From an uncultured Clostridia bacterium (GTDB lineage Bacteria; Bacillota; Clostridia; Oscillospirales; QAKW01), in assembly GCA_944387905.1 (NCBI GenBank), contig CALXGU010000040.1, positions 1 through 10,310 on the forward strand: a stretch of DNA of 10,310 bases, read 5' to 3'. Position numbers and translations under genes: made by a program. Of the stretch, positions 1 through 5,729 are shown one piece after another (positions within the stretch are counted from its first letter, which is position 1; every line of letters begins with the position of its first letter). The notes beneath the pieces were generated by a model. It worked only from the letters and a program-made list of their open reading frames with translations, was not told the origin of the DNA and did no database searches.

Positions 1-14
1 TATCAACCGGCATC

Positions 15-55
15 AATGGCAAGACAGATTATTACAATCTGTCTTGCCATTTTTT
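15..55 (+). terminator. Intrinsic terminator of an upstream gene outside the window
   Basis: A perfect 16-bp inverted repeat (15-30 and 36-51) with a 5-nt loop is followed by a T-run on the plus strand. The minus-strand continuation has no U-tract, so it should act on plus-strand transcription arriving from before position 1. It separates the matrix locus from whatever precedes it. Confidence 0.88.
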
Positions 56-82
56 AAAATTTCGCGCAGTTTTATGCAGTCT

Positions 83-178
83 TATATAATTATAATTATA
101 TATTAATTTATAAATATAGCAGATATATTCTATTATGTAAAAATTAAAATTGGCTTGCAAAACATATAAAAATATGTT
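83..178 (+). promoter_or_regulatory. AT-rich upstream region with two dyads; candidate promoter of the matrix locus
   Basis: The 56-250 stretch is very AT-rich. It holds a perfect 20-bp palindrome at 83-102 (TATATAATTATAATTATATA) and a second dyad at 161-178 (AACATAT, 4-nt spacer, ATATGTT). A possible promoter is TTGCAA (155-160), 17-bp spacer, TAAGAT (178-183), which would place the second dyad exactly between the two hexamers, a repressor-like position. The hexamers match consensus only 4/6 each, and AT-rich DNA produces palindromes by chance, so this is a suggestion. No known operator was recognised. Confidence 0.35.
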
Positions 179-250
179 AAGATAAATAAAATAATGTGAT
201 TATATCCAAAAATAGTTTTTCTTCCCAAATCGTTAAAGGGGGTAGATGTT

Positions 251-886
251 TTGAATAATATAGAAGAACCCAATTCGACAAATATCAGAAAGAAGAAACT
301 GTCGCCTCAGATTATTGTTATAATCGTTTTGGCGGCTCTGCTTATAATAAGTATCGGCGCCCTTGCAGCAAGATACATTTATCTTAACTTTTTTGATTCT
401 TCCAGTGCAACCGTTACTATCGAAGATAATCTTATCGGTGACAGCGATCAAGATCAACAGACAGATCCCGGTACGGACACAGATGACAATTCCGATTCTG
501 TCTCAGGCAACGACAACCAACAGACCGATTCCGACAGCCAGCAGTCCGGCTCAGACAATCACCCTTCTTCAGGCTCAGGTGATCAAAATAACGCCAATAC
601 GTCCGAGTCTGATACAGAAAAACCGAAAGCTACCGTACTTGAATTGTATAAAGGCAAGCCCGAAGACAACGAGGTATTCAATGTTACAAATATGCTGCCG
701 GGTGACAGTGTTACAAAGTATTTCTGTATAAAAGCTACACATGATTTGGATTTTGATCTAATATTTGAAGCCCAAATCACAGATCAGACAAAACAGCTTG
801 CCGACGCACTGAAAATAAAAGTGACACTCCCTGAAACGTCAGCTGTTCTGTTCGACGGAACGTTTGCTCAGGCGGACAAACAGTAG
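251..886 (+). CDS. Membrane-anchored TasA-like surface protein, N-terminal part (ends at in-frame TAG)
   Basis: Start TTG at 251 is chosen because AAAGGGGG (about 235-242) lies 8-9 nt upstream and the nearby ATG at 246 hits a stop after two codons. The 211-residue product has a Lys-rich N-terminus, a hydrophobic segment at about 21-43 (signal or anchor), a low-complexity Asp/Gln/Ser/Gly linker at about 63-124, and the beginning of a beta-rich domain containing LPGDSVTKYF. That segment resembles the APGISTEKSF region of the next gene product, so the two appear to be paralogous TasA/camelysin-like domains. The frame is stopped by TAG at 884-886 but stays open in the same frame to 1156, where the remaining strands and a C-terminal anchor are encoded. 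As translated, the protein lacks part of its domain and its anchor. It may be a recent nonsense mutant, a sequencing error or a readthrough gene. It is the first gene of the matrix locus. Confidence 0.75.
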   Translation: MNNIEEPNSTNIRKKKLSPQIIVIIVLAALLIISIGALAARYIYLNFFDSSSATVTIEDNLIGDSDQDQQTDPGTDTDDNSDSVSGNDNQQTDSDSQQSGSDNHPSSGSGDQNNANTSESDTEKPKATVLELYKGKPEDNEVFNVTNMLPGDSVTKYFCIKATHDLDFDLIFEAQITDQTKQLADALKIKVTLPETSAVLFDGTFAQADKQ

Positions 887-898
887 CTTTCCGTTCCG

Positions 899-1156
899 GT
901 GTCAAAAAACGACGCGGGGCAAACAACTATTTATTATCAGATCGATGTGTATTTGGATACTTCTGCCGGCAATGAATACCAGGCCTCGACTCTGGCAGCA
1001 GACTTTGTTTGGTCCGCTGATGATGAAAGTCTGGCCGCTCCTGATACCGGCGATAACATAAATATAATACTTTGGATTATTATACTGATCTGTTCTGCAG
1101 CAATAATACTCCTTCTGCTCTTGAATCATCGAAAGGAGGAGAAAAACCGTGAGTAA
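899..1156 (+). pseudogene. C-terminal part of the amber-split surface protein (sorting-signal-like anchor)
   Basis: This segment is in the same frame as the preceding ORF and follows its TAG by four codons. The earliest start-like codon is GTG at 899, but no Shine-Dalgarno motif precedes it and no signal peptide follows, so independent translation of a useful protein is unlikely. It encodes the remaining beta strands of the TasA-like domain (about 899-1030). A C-terminal module then resembles a sortase or membrane anchor: APDTGD (1037-1054), about 20 hydrophobic residues, and the basic tail NHRKEEKNRE. The PxTGD motif is a degenerate LPXTG relative often seen in gut Firmicutes. No sortase gene lies in this window. 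With the TAG read as an amino acid, the whole protein would be 301 residues, anchored at both ends. Its stop (1154-1156) overlaps the next gene's start by 8 bp, which indicates an operon. Confidence 0.65.
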
Positions 1157-1697
1157 ATCAACTATAACAAAAAAGAAAGCCTACGGACATATTCTGATAA
1201 TTTCGATCCTTTCTCTCATGCTGATAGTCACCACATACGCGCTGGTTCTGTCGCTTGTTTCGGTAGACGGAAATTTGTTTGAGACCGGCCGTATAGAAAT
1301 AGAGCTCAACGGCGGTAAAACCGTTTTTGACGGCTCGGACATTAATTTAGCTCCGGGAATTTCAACCGAAAAAAGCTTCACAATCCAAAATACCGGCACG
1401 GCGGACGTCTACTACAGAATTTATCTGGAAAATGTCGCAGGTCCTCTGCAGGAAGTACTAGAATTCAAAATTTACGACAACGATAAACTTCTTTACAGCG
1501 GTGCAGCCAAAGACCTTAACAAAAATACTCCATGTATAGGAGACAGATCTCTTGAAGTCGGACAAACTCATACCCTTAAAGCCGTCGTGACAATGTCCGA
1601 ACAGGCCGATAACAATTATCAGCTCCAAGAGATCACCTTTGATATTACTGCTGACGCAATACAGGTAAAAAACAATCCGCAAAAAGTATTTGAGTAA
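1149..1697 (+). CDS. Small TasA/camelysin-like secreted protein
   Basis: The GTG start at 1149 has a strong AAAGGAGGA (1132-1140) at good spacing and overlaps the preceding frame by 8 bp. The 182-residue protein has a basic N-terminus (TKKKAYGH), a hydrophobic core at about 15-31 and a probable cleavage after TYA (residue 31). A mature beta-sandwich-like domain follows. The stretch LAPGISTEKSFTIQNTGTAD (67-86) is typical of TasA/camelysin-type domains: a Pro-Gly turn, then a strand ending in NTGTAD. TasA is a biofilm-fibre protein and camelysin a related surface protein; both are processed by SipW. The HxxE motif claimed for camelysin is not obvious here, so no protease activity is proposed. 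The most likely role is a minor matrix or fibre component matured by the downstream SipW homologue. The domain parallels that of the amber-split neighbour, suggesting duplication. Confidence 0.8.
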   Translation: MSKSTITKKKAYGHILIISILSLMLIVTTYALVLSLVSVDGNLFETGRIEIELNGGKTVFDGSDINLAPGISTEKSFTIQNTGTADVYYRIYLENVAGPLQEVLEFKIYDNDKLLYSGAAKDLNKNTPCIGDRSLEVGQTHTLKAVVTMSEQADNNYQLQEITFDITADAIQVKNNPQKVFE

Positions 1698-1858
1698 TTT
1701 TTGAATTGTCTGCAGATTTTTCTACATATACAGTGCTGTTAAACATTTGATCTCTTTATGATGGTTTTTTTCAACTTATTATTAACTGATCATCTGATAA
1801 AACAGCTATATTGATTTTGCATTATTATTAAATTTTATATAATAAAGGAGGAAAAATA

Positions 1859-3814
1859 ATGTCAAGCATGTCAAGCACAAAAAAATCACTTATCACAAGC
1901 GCGGTCTCACTTGCCGTCAGTGCCGTCTTGCTGATAAGCACAACATTTGCGTGGTTTACAGACAGTGTTGTCAACCAAGGCAATAAGATTCAGTCCGGAA
2001 ACCTCAGTGTTGAACTGTGGCAGAAAACAGATACTCTGTCTCAGACTCAAATCGACGAGGCTCTGCCTTCTGACTCTGAATACACAAATATATCGGACTC
2101 TCAGACTCCGGTATTCAGTGACGGACTTTGGGAGCCGGGATATTCAAACGGCGCTACTCTTCAGGTCCGCAACACAGGAAGCCTTTCTCTTAAATATGAG
2201 CTGGCTGTAAGAGATATTGTTACAGCTACCGGCGCACAAAACGGCGGTCCCGCTTCAGCTACCGGCAATATCGCCGAGGTCCTTGATGTGTATCTTTTGG
2301 ATTCATACCGCGCTCCGACAGATACAGACACACCGGTAGGCACTCTTGCTCAATTCTCAGCAGGCTTAGTTATCGACAGTGCTATGCTTGCCTCAGGAAA
2401 CAGCAGCAACGATATCAATATCGTCATAAAGATGAAAGAAACTGCCGGCAACATATTCCAGGGCGCTTCGGCAACATTTGATGTTGAGCTGCGTGCTGTA
2501 CAGGCAACTTCCGAAACGGACGGATTCGGAAACAGCAACTACGACCAAAACGCCGACGGTAATCCCGATAACCCCTCTTGGGGAGTTATAAAAACAGGCA
2601 AAGTAGTAGTTCCTGTAGCACCTTCAGGCGAGGATACATTAATCACAAGCGTTGACGGAAGTGCAACATTTTCAGTTCCCGCTTCCGCTGTTGAAGACGG
2701 TGTTGACAAATTAACTCTCAACATAGTAGAAACACAAAAACCCGGTAATATCCCTGTAGATCCCGATCAAAGCTCGGTAACTTATGATATCACAATCGAT
2801 GGTATAAAAGAAAATCTCACCGGTGATGACAGAGTAACCGTTTCATTCTTTATCGGAAAAGATCTTGTTAATGTAAAAATGTATCATTATGACAGAGAGC
2901 TGACTGCGCAGGATGATGATTTTGCATATGACCAGGTAACAGGCTATGTAAGCTTCAAGGCTGCTGAATTCAGTCCGTATACTATCGTTTTCACAAGAAT
3001 TTCTTCTGTAACCACCGCTGATGAGTTTGTTAAAGCTCTCCAGAGCAGCGGTGTCGTAACACTTGGTAGCGACATCACTCTTTCAAGCGTTGCTGTAGTT
3101 CCGCAGGGCGTATCAGTCACTATAGACTTGGGTGAGCACACAATAAGCGGCAGAGGTATCAGAAATCTCGGCACGATCGTAAGCCTTACCAACGGCAGCA
3201 TTATCGCGGACAGCGGTTATGGTCTTGATAACCGTGCAAATATAGGTACCCTTAACTGTGATATCACCTCAAAAACTTCCGATGCCATCATCAACGGTAC
3301 AGGATCATGGCAGGGTGACGTCTATGTGACAACCAACGGCGTTATCGATGAAATATCGGGCGGTAACTATAACGGACATCCTGAAACTTATGGCTCCTCA
3401 CCTGTAGGCTCATGCGGTCTTTACAACTGCAGTACTGCAATTGTAAATCTGATTTCAGGCGGTCGCTTCCAGGGCTCTTCTGTCGCTTTCCGCGATTATA
3501 ACAAAGACGGTGGTATAAAGAGCGTTACAGGCGGTTTCTTTGACTGCCCGTATATGGATGCAAACGGCAAAACTTTCTGCGACAACACAACTATAGACGA
3601 AGTGTTTTATAATACTGCTCCTGTCAGCGTCACAGGCGGCACTTGGTATAATGTCGGCACTAAGATAAATAATAGTCTTGCTGACGGATACACTGTAAAC
3701 CAGGGTGTTGTATGTGAAATGACAAGCTGCAAACGCTATGATTCTCCAAGACATTGGGTTGATGATGAGAGCGGAACAGTATACTATTATTATACCGTTG
3801 ATTCTGAAAATTGA
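1859..3814 (+). CDS. Large SipW-type secreted protein with TasA-like domain and C-terminal beta-helix
   Basis: ATG at 1859 lies 7 nt after AAAGGAGG (1844-1851). The first codons are a 9-bp tandem duplication, and the second ATG (1868) would be too far from this site. The 651-residue product starts with a SipW-class signal peptide: KKS, a hydrophobic core and TFA|WFTDS (cleavage after about residue 31). Residues 32-235 form a TasA-like beta domain (SGNLSVELW; GATLQVRNTGSLSLKYEL). Residues about 255-381 form a second beta-sandwich-like domain. From about 385 a TADEFVKAL...LGSDITL...VTIDLGEHTIS pattern begins a predicted right-handed beta-helix with recurrent GG turns (SGGNY, SGGRF, TGGFF, TGGTW). 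Seven cysteines in the helix region are unusual for an exported Firmicutes protein. No catalytic residues of a lyase were recognised, so an adhesive or structural role is more likely than an enzymatic one. It lies directly upstream of the peptidase gene. Confidence 0.85.
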   Translation: MSSMSSTKKSLITSAVSLAVSAVLLISTTFAWFTDSVVNQGNKIQSGNLSVELWQKTDTLSQTQIDEALPSDSEYTNISDSQTPVFSDGLWEPGYSNGATLQVRNTGSLSLKYELAVRDIVTATGAQNGGPASATGNIAEVLDVYLLDSYRAPTDTDTPVGTLAQFSAGLVIDSAMLASGNSSNDINIVIKMKETAGNIFQGASATFDVELRAVQATSETDGFGNSNYDQNADGNPDNPSWGVIKTGKVVVPVAPSGEDTLITSVDGSATFSVPASAVEDGVDKLTLNIVETQKPGNIPVDPDQSSVTYDITIDGIKENLTGDDRVTVSFFIGKDLVNVKMYHYDRELTAQDDDFAYDQVTGYVSFKAAEFSPYTIVFTRISSVTTADEFVKALQSSGVVTLGSDITLSSVAVVPQGVSVTIDLGEHTISGRGIRNLGTIVSLTNGSIIADSGYGLDNRANIGTLNCDITSKTSDAIINGTGSWQGDVYVTTNGVIDEISGGNYNGHPETYGSSPVGSCGLYNCSTAIVNLISGGRFQGSSVAFRDYNKDGGIKSVTGGFFDCPYMDANGKTFCDNTTIDEVFYNTAPVSVTGGTWYNVGTKINNSLADGYTVNQGVVCEMTSCKRYDSPRHWVDDESGTVYYYYTVDSEN

Positions 3815-3825
3815 TTTATATCTAA

Positions 3826-3863
3826 TTGACAATATCGTCCCATTTTCGGGACGATATTGTCAA
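3826..3863 (+). terminator. Long intercistronic hairpin after the beta-helix gene; partial terminator or mRNA-end stabiliser
   Basis: A perfect 16-bp stem (3826-3841 with 3848-3863) has a 6-nt loop and begins 11 nt after the stop codon. No T-run follows immediately; the nearest (3877-3882) is about 13 nt downstream. It is therefore not a standard intrinsic terminator. It could end transcription partially or protect the 3' end of the upstream message, making the structural protein more abundant than the peptidase. The minus-strand reading has no U-tract either. Confidence 0.55.
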
Positions 3864-3884
3864 AACCCTGTAAATATTTTTTCG

Positions 3885-3954
3885 TACTCAATATTGCCAT
3901 ATGAGTATGGCCGGGTACAAAAAAACAGGAATATTTCCCGTTTTTCTGCACCCG
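3885..3954 (+). promoter_or_regulatory. Structured leader before the sipW-like gene
   Basis: Several complementary segments lie between the hairpin and the peptidase start. TACTCA (3885-3890) can pair with TGAGTA (3902-3907). GCCATA (3896-3901) can pair with TATGGC (3906-3911). These two helices share bases 3906-3907 and exclude each other. A larger imperfect stem-loop joins CGGGT (3912-3916) to ACCCG (3950-3954), with AAAAAC/GTTTTT and GGAA/TTCC inside. The gene's AAGGGAG (3963-3969) follows with a long 13-nt spacing to ATG 3983, implying modest translation. No known riboswitch class was recognised. Confidence 0.4.
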
Positions 3955-3982
3955 TAACAGAGAAGGGAGTGTGAATCAATAA

Positions 3983-4702
3983 ATGAAAAAATATATTGAT
4001 ATAGCAGGGAAAGTTATCACGACCATTATTTTGATTTTTTCTGTCTGTATTATGATATTTACGATTATATCTGTTAACACTGTCGGTAAAGATTCAGGTC
4101 TTTTCGGATACAGACCGTATATTGTTTTATCAGATTCTATGAAAGATACTTTTTCTGTAGGTGATCTAACCGTCAGTAAGACGGTTGATCCGCAGACTCT
4201 TGAGCCGGGTGATATTATCACCTTCAAATCTATTGATCCGTCAAATTACGGTGCAGTCGTAACGCACAAAATACGTGAAATCACTCAATACAACGATGAA
4301 CCCGCTTTTATCACTTACGGTACTACCACAAATTCTGATGACTCTTATCCTGTTCCGTATTCCAATGTAATAGGAAAATATGTATTCAGACTGCCAAAGA
4401 TGGGCTACTTTTTTGAATTTCTCAGATCTCCCGCCGGATATGTTACTTTGATACTAATTCCGTTTCTGATCCTGATTATTATTCAGGCTCTGAAATTTTT
4501 AAAGCTGGTACACCAGTACAGACTTGAACAACAGTCCGAACTGGATATGCAAAAAGCCAGTATCGAAGCTGAAAGACAAGAAGCTCTGAAAATCAAAGAA
4601 GAATTAGAGCAGTTAAAAGCTCAGCTTAAAAATATTGATAGTGAAAAATCCAACGACAACGTTACTGTAACAAGATTTACTGATCCCGGAGGTGAGGCTT
4701 GA
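3983..4702 (+). CDS. sipW: SipW-like (ER-type) signal peptidase I with C-terminal coiled coil
   Basis: This is a membrane serine peptidase that removes signal peptides from TasA-type exported proteins. The 239-residue sequence has a first membrane segment (about 9-31) and the catalytic box VLSDSM, with nucleophile Ser52 just before Met53. VVTHKI contains His95, which takes the place of the general-base Lys of ordinary bacterial signal peptidases and marks the ER/SipW subtype. The third conserved box reads YGTTTNSDDSYPV (112-124); the usual Gly-Asp pair is Gly-Thr here, but Asp119/Asp120 could supply the acid. A second membrane segment spans about 153-173. A tail of about 65 residues follows, mostly charged with heptad-like spacing (178-222), predicted to be a cytoplasmic coiled coil. 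This makes it longer than Bacillus SipW (about 190 residues). Likely substrates are the neighbouring proteins with SipW-type signals. Confidence 0.88.
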   Translation: MKKYIDIAGKVITTIILIFSVCIMIFTIISVNTVGKDSGLFGYRPYIVLSDSMKDTFSVGDLTVSKTVDPQTLEPGDIITFKSIDPSNYGAVVTHKIREITQYNDEPAFITYGTTTNSDDSYPVPYSNVIGKYVFRLPKMGYFFEFLRSPAGYVTLILIPFLILIIIQALKFLKLVHQYRLEQQSELDMQKASIEAERQEALKIKEELEQLKAQLKNIDSEKSNDNVTVTRFTDPGGEA

Positions 4703-5469
4703 TGTTACAACAGACTGACAATTTATATGATAACAATTCCGGTAAAATAATGCATAAAATCATTATGGTTTTTGTAGCGTTAGCTATTGCTGTTGTATGT
4801 TATTCCGTAACTGTATATGCTTGGTATCAAGACAGTATCACCAATAATTCTAATTCTATTACCGTTGGAACATTTTCCGCTGAAGTTCAGATCCTGGACG
4901 AAAATGATACTGTATTATGGGACAGCACTTCAAATTTCCCCGACGGTATTTTGGGATTTGACGACACTATTTCCTTACCGGCAGGTACAAAGCCTGTTTC
5001 GATTAAAATAGCCAGTCCTGATTCTGATTCTATTAATTTTCAATATCAGATATTGGTTGAAGCAGAAAACAGCACTATTTGTTCAGCCGGAATAGCAGAA
5101 AAAAAAGTCCTTGCTAAAAACGGCTGGGAAAGTTTTGATATAACTTTTCCTGATTCAGCAACTAATTTTACGGAAATTCATCTTAAGCTGCGCACGTCAT
5201 TTGAAAACGGTATAATAAATAATCCTCTTACGCTTAACTTACCGCTGGTTCAGCCTTCGCAAAACAGCATTCAGGACACGGCAGGCAGTGACCAAGGCAG
5301 CACCCAGACCCCGGCAGGCAGTGACCAGGGCAGCACCCAGACCCCGGCAGGCGGCGACCAAGGCAGCACCCAGACCCCGGCAGGCGGTGACCAGGGCAGC
5401 ACCCAGACCCCGGCAGGCGGTGACCAGGGCAGCACCCAGACCCCGGCAGGCGGTACGCAGGCTGATTGA
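4702..5469 (+). CDS. SipW-type secreted protein with C-terminal 11-residue tandem repeats
   Basis: The start is taken as ATG 4702, which overlaps the peptidase stop (TGATG) and lies 7 nt after GGAGGTG (4688-4694). A TTG one codon earlier is possible but less well placed. The 255-residue product has an unusually long polar N-terminus (about 18 residues), a hydrophobic segment (19-40) and the SipW-type junction VYA|WYQDSITNNSNSI. A beta-rich domain of about 130 residues (VGTFSAEVQI onward) resembles TasA-like modules. From residue 194 there are five copies of AG(S/G)DQGSTQTP, then a short tail. The repeat is rich in Gly/Ser/Thr/Gln and probably forms an extended stalk or a wall-associated or aggregating segment. 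No anchor follows it. Translational coupling to the peptidase suggests co-production of enzyme and substrate. Confidence 0.82.
   Translation: MLQQTDNLYDNNSGKIMHKIIMVFVALAIAVVCYSVTVYAWYQDSITNNSNSITVGTFSAEVQILDENDTVLWDSTSNFPDGILGFDDTISLPAGTKPVSIKIASPDSDSINFQYQILVEAENSTICSAGIAEKKVLAKNGWESFDITFPDSATNFTEIHLKLRTSFENGIINNPLTLNLPLVQPSQNSIQDTAGSDQGSTQTPAGSDQGSTQTPAGGDQGSTQTPAGGDQGSTQTPAGGDQGSTQTPAGGTQAD
5281..5454 (+). repeat. 33-bp minisatellite, five full copies plus a 9-bp partial
   Basis: Units begin at 5281, 5314, 5347, 5380 and 5413, with a partial unit at 5446. They differ only at the third and fifth codons (AGT/GGC/GGT and CAA/CAG), so they are nearly identical and probably recently expanded. 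The repeat is much more GC-rich than the flanking DNA. The 33-bp period is a multiple of three, so copy-number change keeps the frame and would change the protein in 11-residue steps. Confidence 0.95.
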
Positions 5470-5585
5470 CATCAACTTTTATGGTAATAACTTCTATATT
5501 CAATAGCTTTATTGCCTTGATTCAGTTTTTTATTTTAAACATTTTCTTCTGCAACAGAAGTATGATATCTTTTAGAAATACTATA

Positions 5586-5620
5586 AAACAGTCCGTCAGT
5601 TCAACGGACTGTTTATTTTT
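5586..5620 (+). terminator. Intrinsic terminator of the matrix locus
   Basis: An 11-bp stem (AAACAGTCCGT, 5586-5596, with its complement at 5604-5614) and 7-nt loop precede the T-rich run TTTATTTTT. It lies about 115 nt after the last stop codon and ends the SipW-locus transcript. The intervening 5470-5585 holds only a short CTTCTG/CAGAAG hairpin (5546-5560). Confidence 0.88.
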
Positions 5621-5644
5621 AAACAAATCAAAGAGCAAAATATG

Positions 5645-5698
5645 AATGTCAATACAGCAATTAATGACATTGATTTATTGTTATCAAACGGATATACT
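5645..5698 (+). promoter_or_regulatory. Promoter and upstream inverted repeat for the oxidoreductase operon
   Basis: TTGATT (5670-5675), a 17-bp spacer and TATACT (5693-5698) form a good vegetative-type promoter. A competing reading is TTGTTA (5678-5683), 18 bp, TATAAG (5702-5707). The inverted repeat AATGTCA (5645-5651) / TGACATT (5665-5671) ends at the -35 box, a typical activator position. The AraC-type regulator encoded at 8324-9202 is a plausible but unproven ligand-responsive partner. The gene's ribosome binding site is AGAAAGGA (5713-5720). Confidence 0.55.
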
Positions 5699-5729
5699 TT
5701 TTATAAGATTATAGAAAGGAATAAGAACA

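Noticed and set aside
884..1156. Genome-wide recoding of UAG as an amino acid
   Set aside because: The AraC-type gene ends naturally at a TAG right after the family's C-terminus, so UAG appears to be a normal stop here.
1811..1843. TTGATT ... TATAAT promoter before the beta-helix gene
   Set aside because: The spacing is too long (21 bp) and the -10 directly abuts the ribosome binding site, so transcripts would start after it.
3738..3974. Plus-strand ORF overlapping the end of the beta-helix gene and the hairpin region
   Set aside because: It lies mostly in another frame of a clear gene and across structured non-coding DNA, without an RBS.
5281..5454. CRISPR-like array
   Set aside because: Units are contiguous 33-bp tandem copies with no unique spacers, and they encode protein in frame.
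5234..5503. Cys-rich repetitive ORFs antisense to the repeat protein and a plus-strand repeat ORF in another frame
   Set aside because: The 33-bp period is divisible by three, so any frame without a stop in one unit stays open. No RBS or independent evidence supports them.
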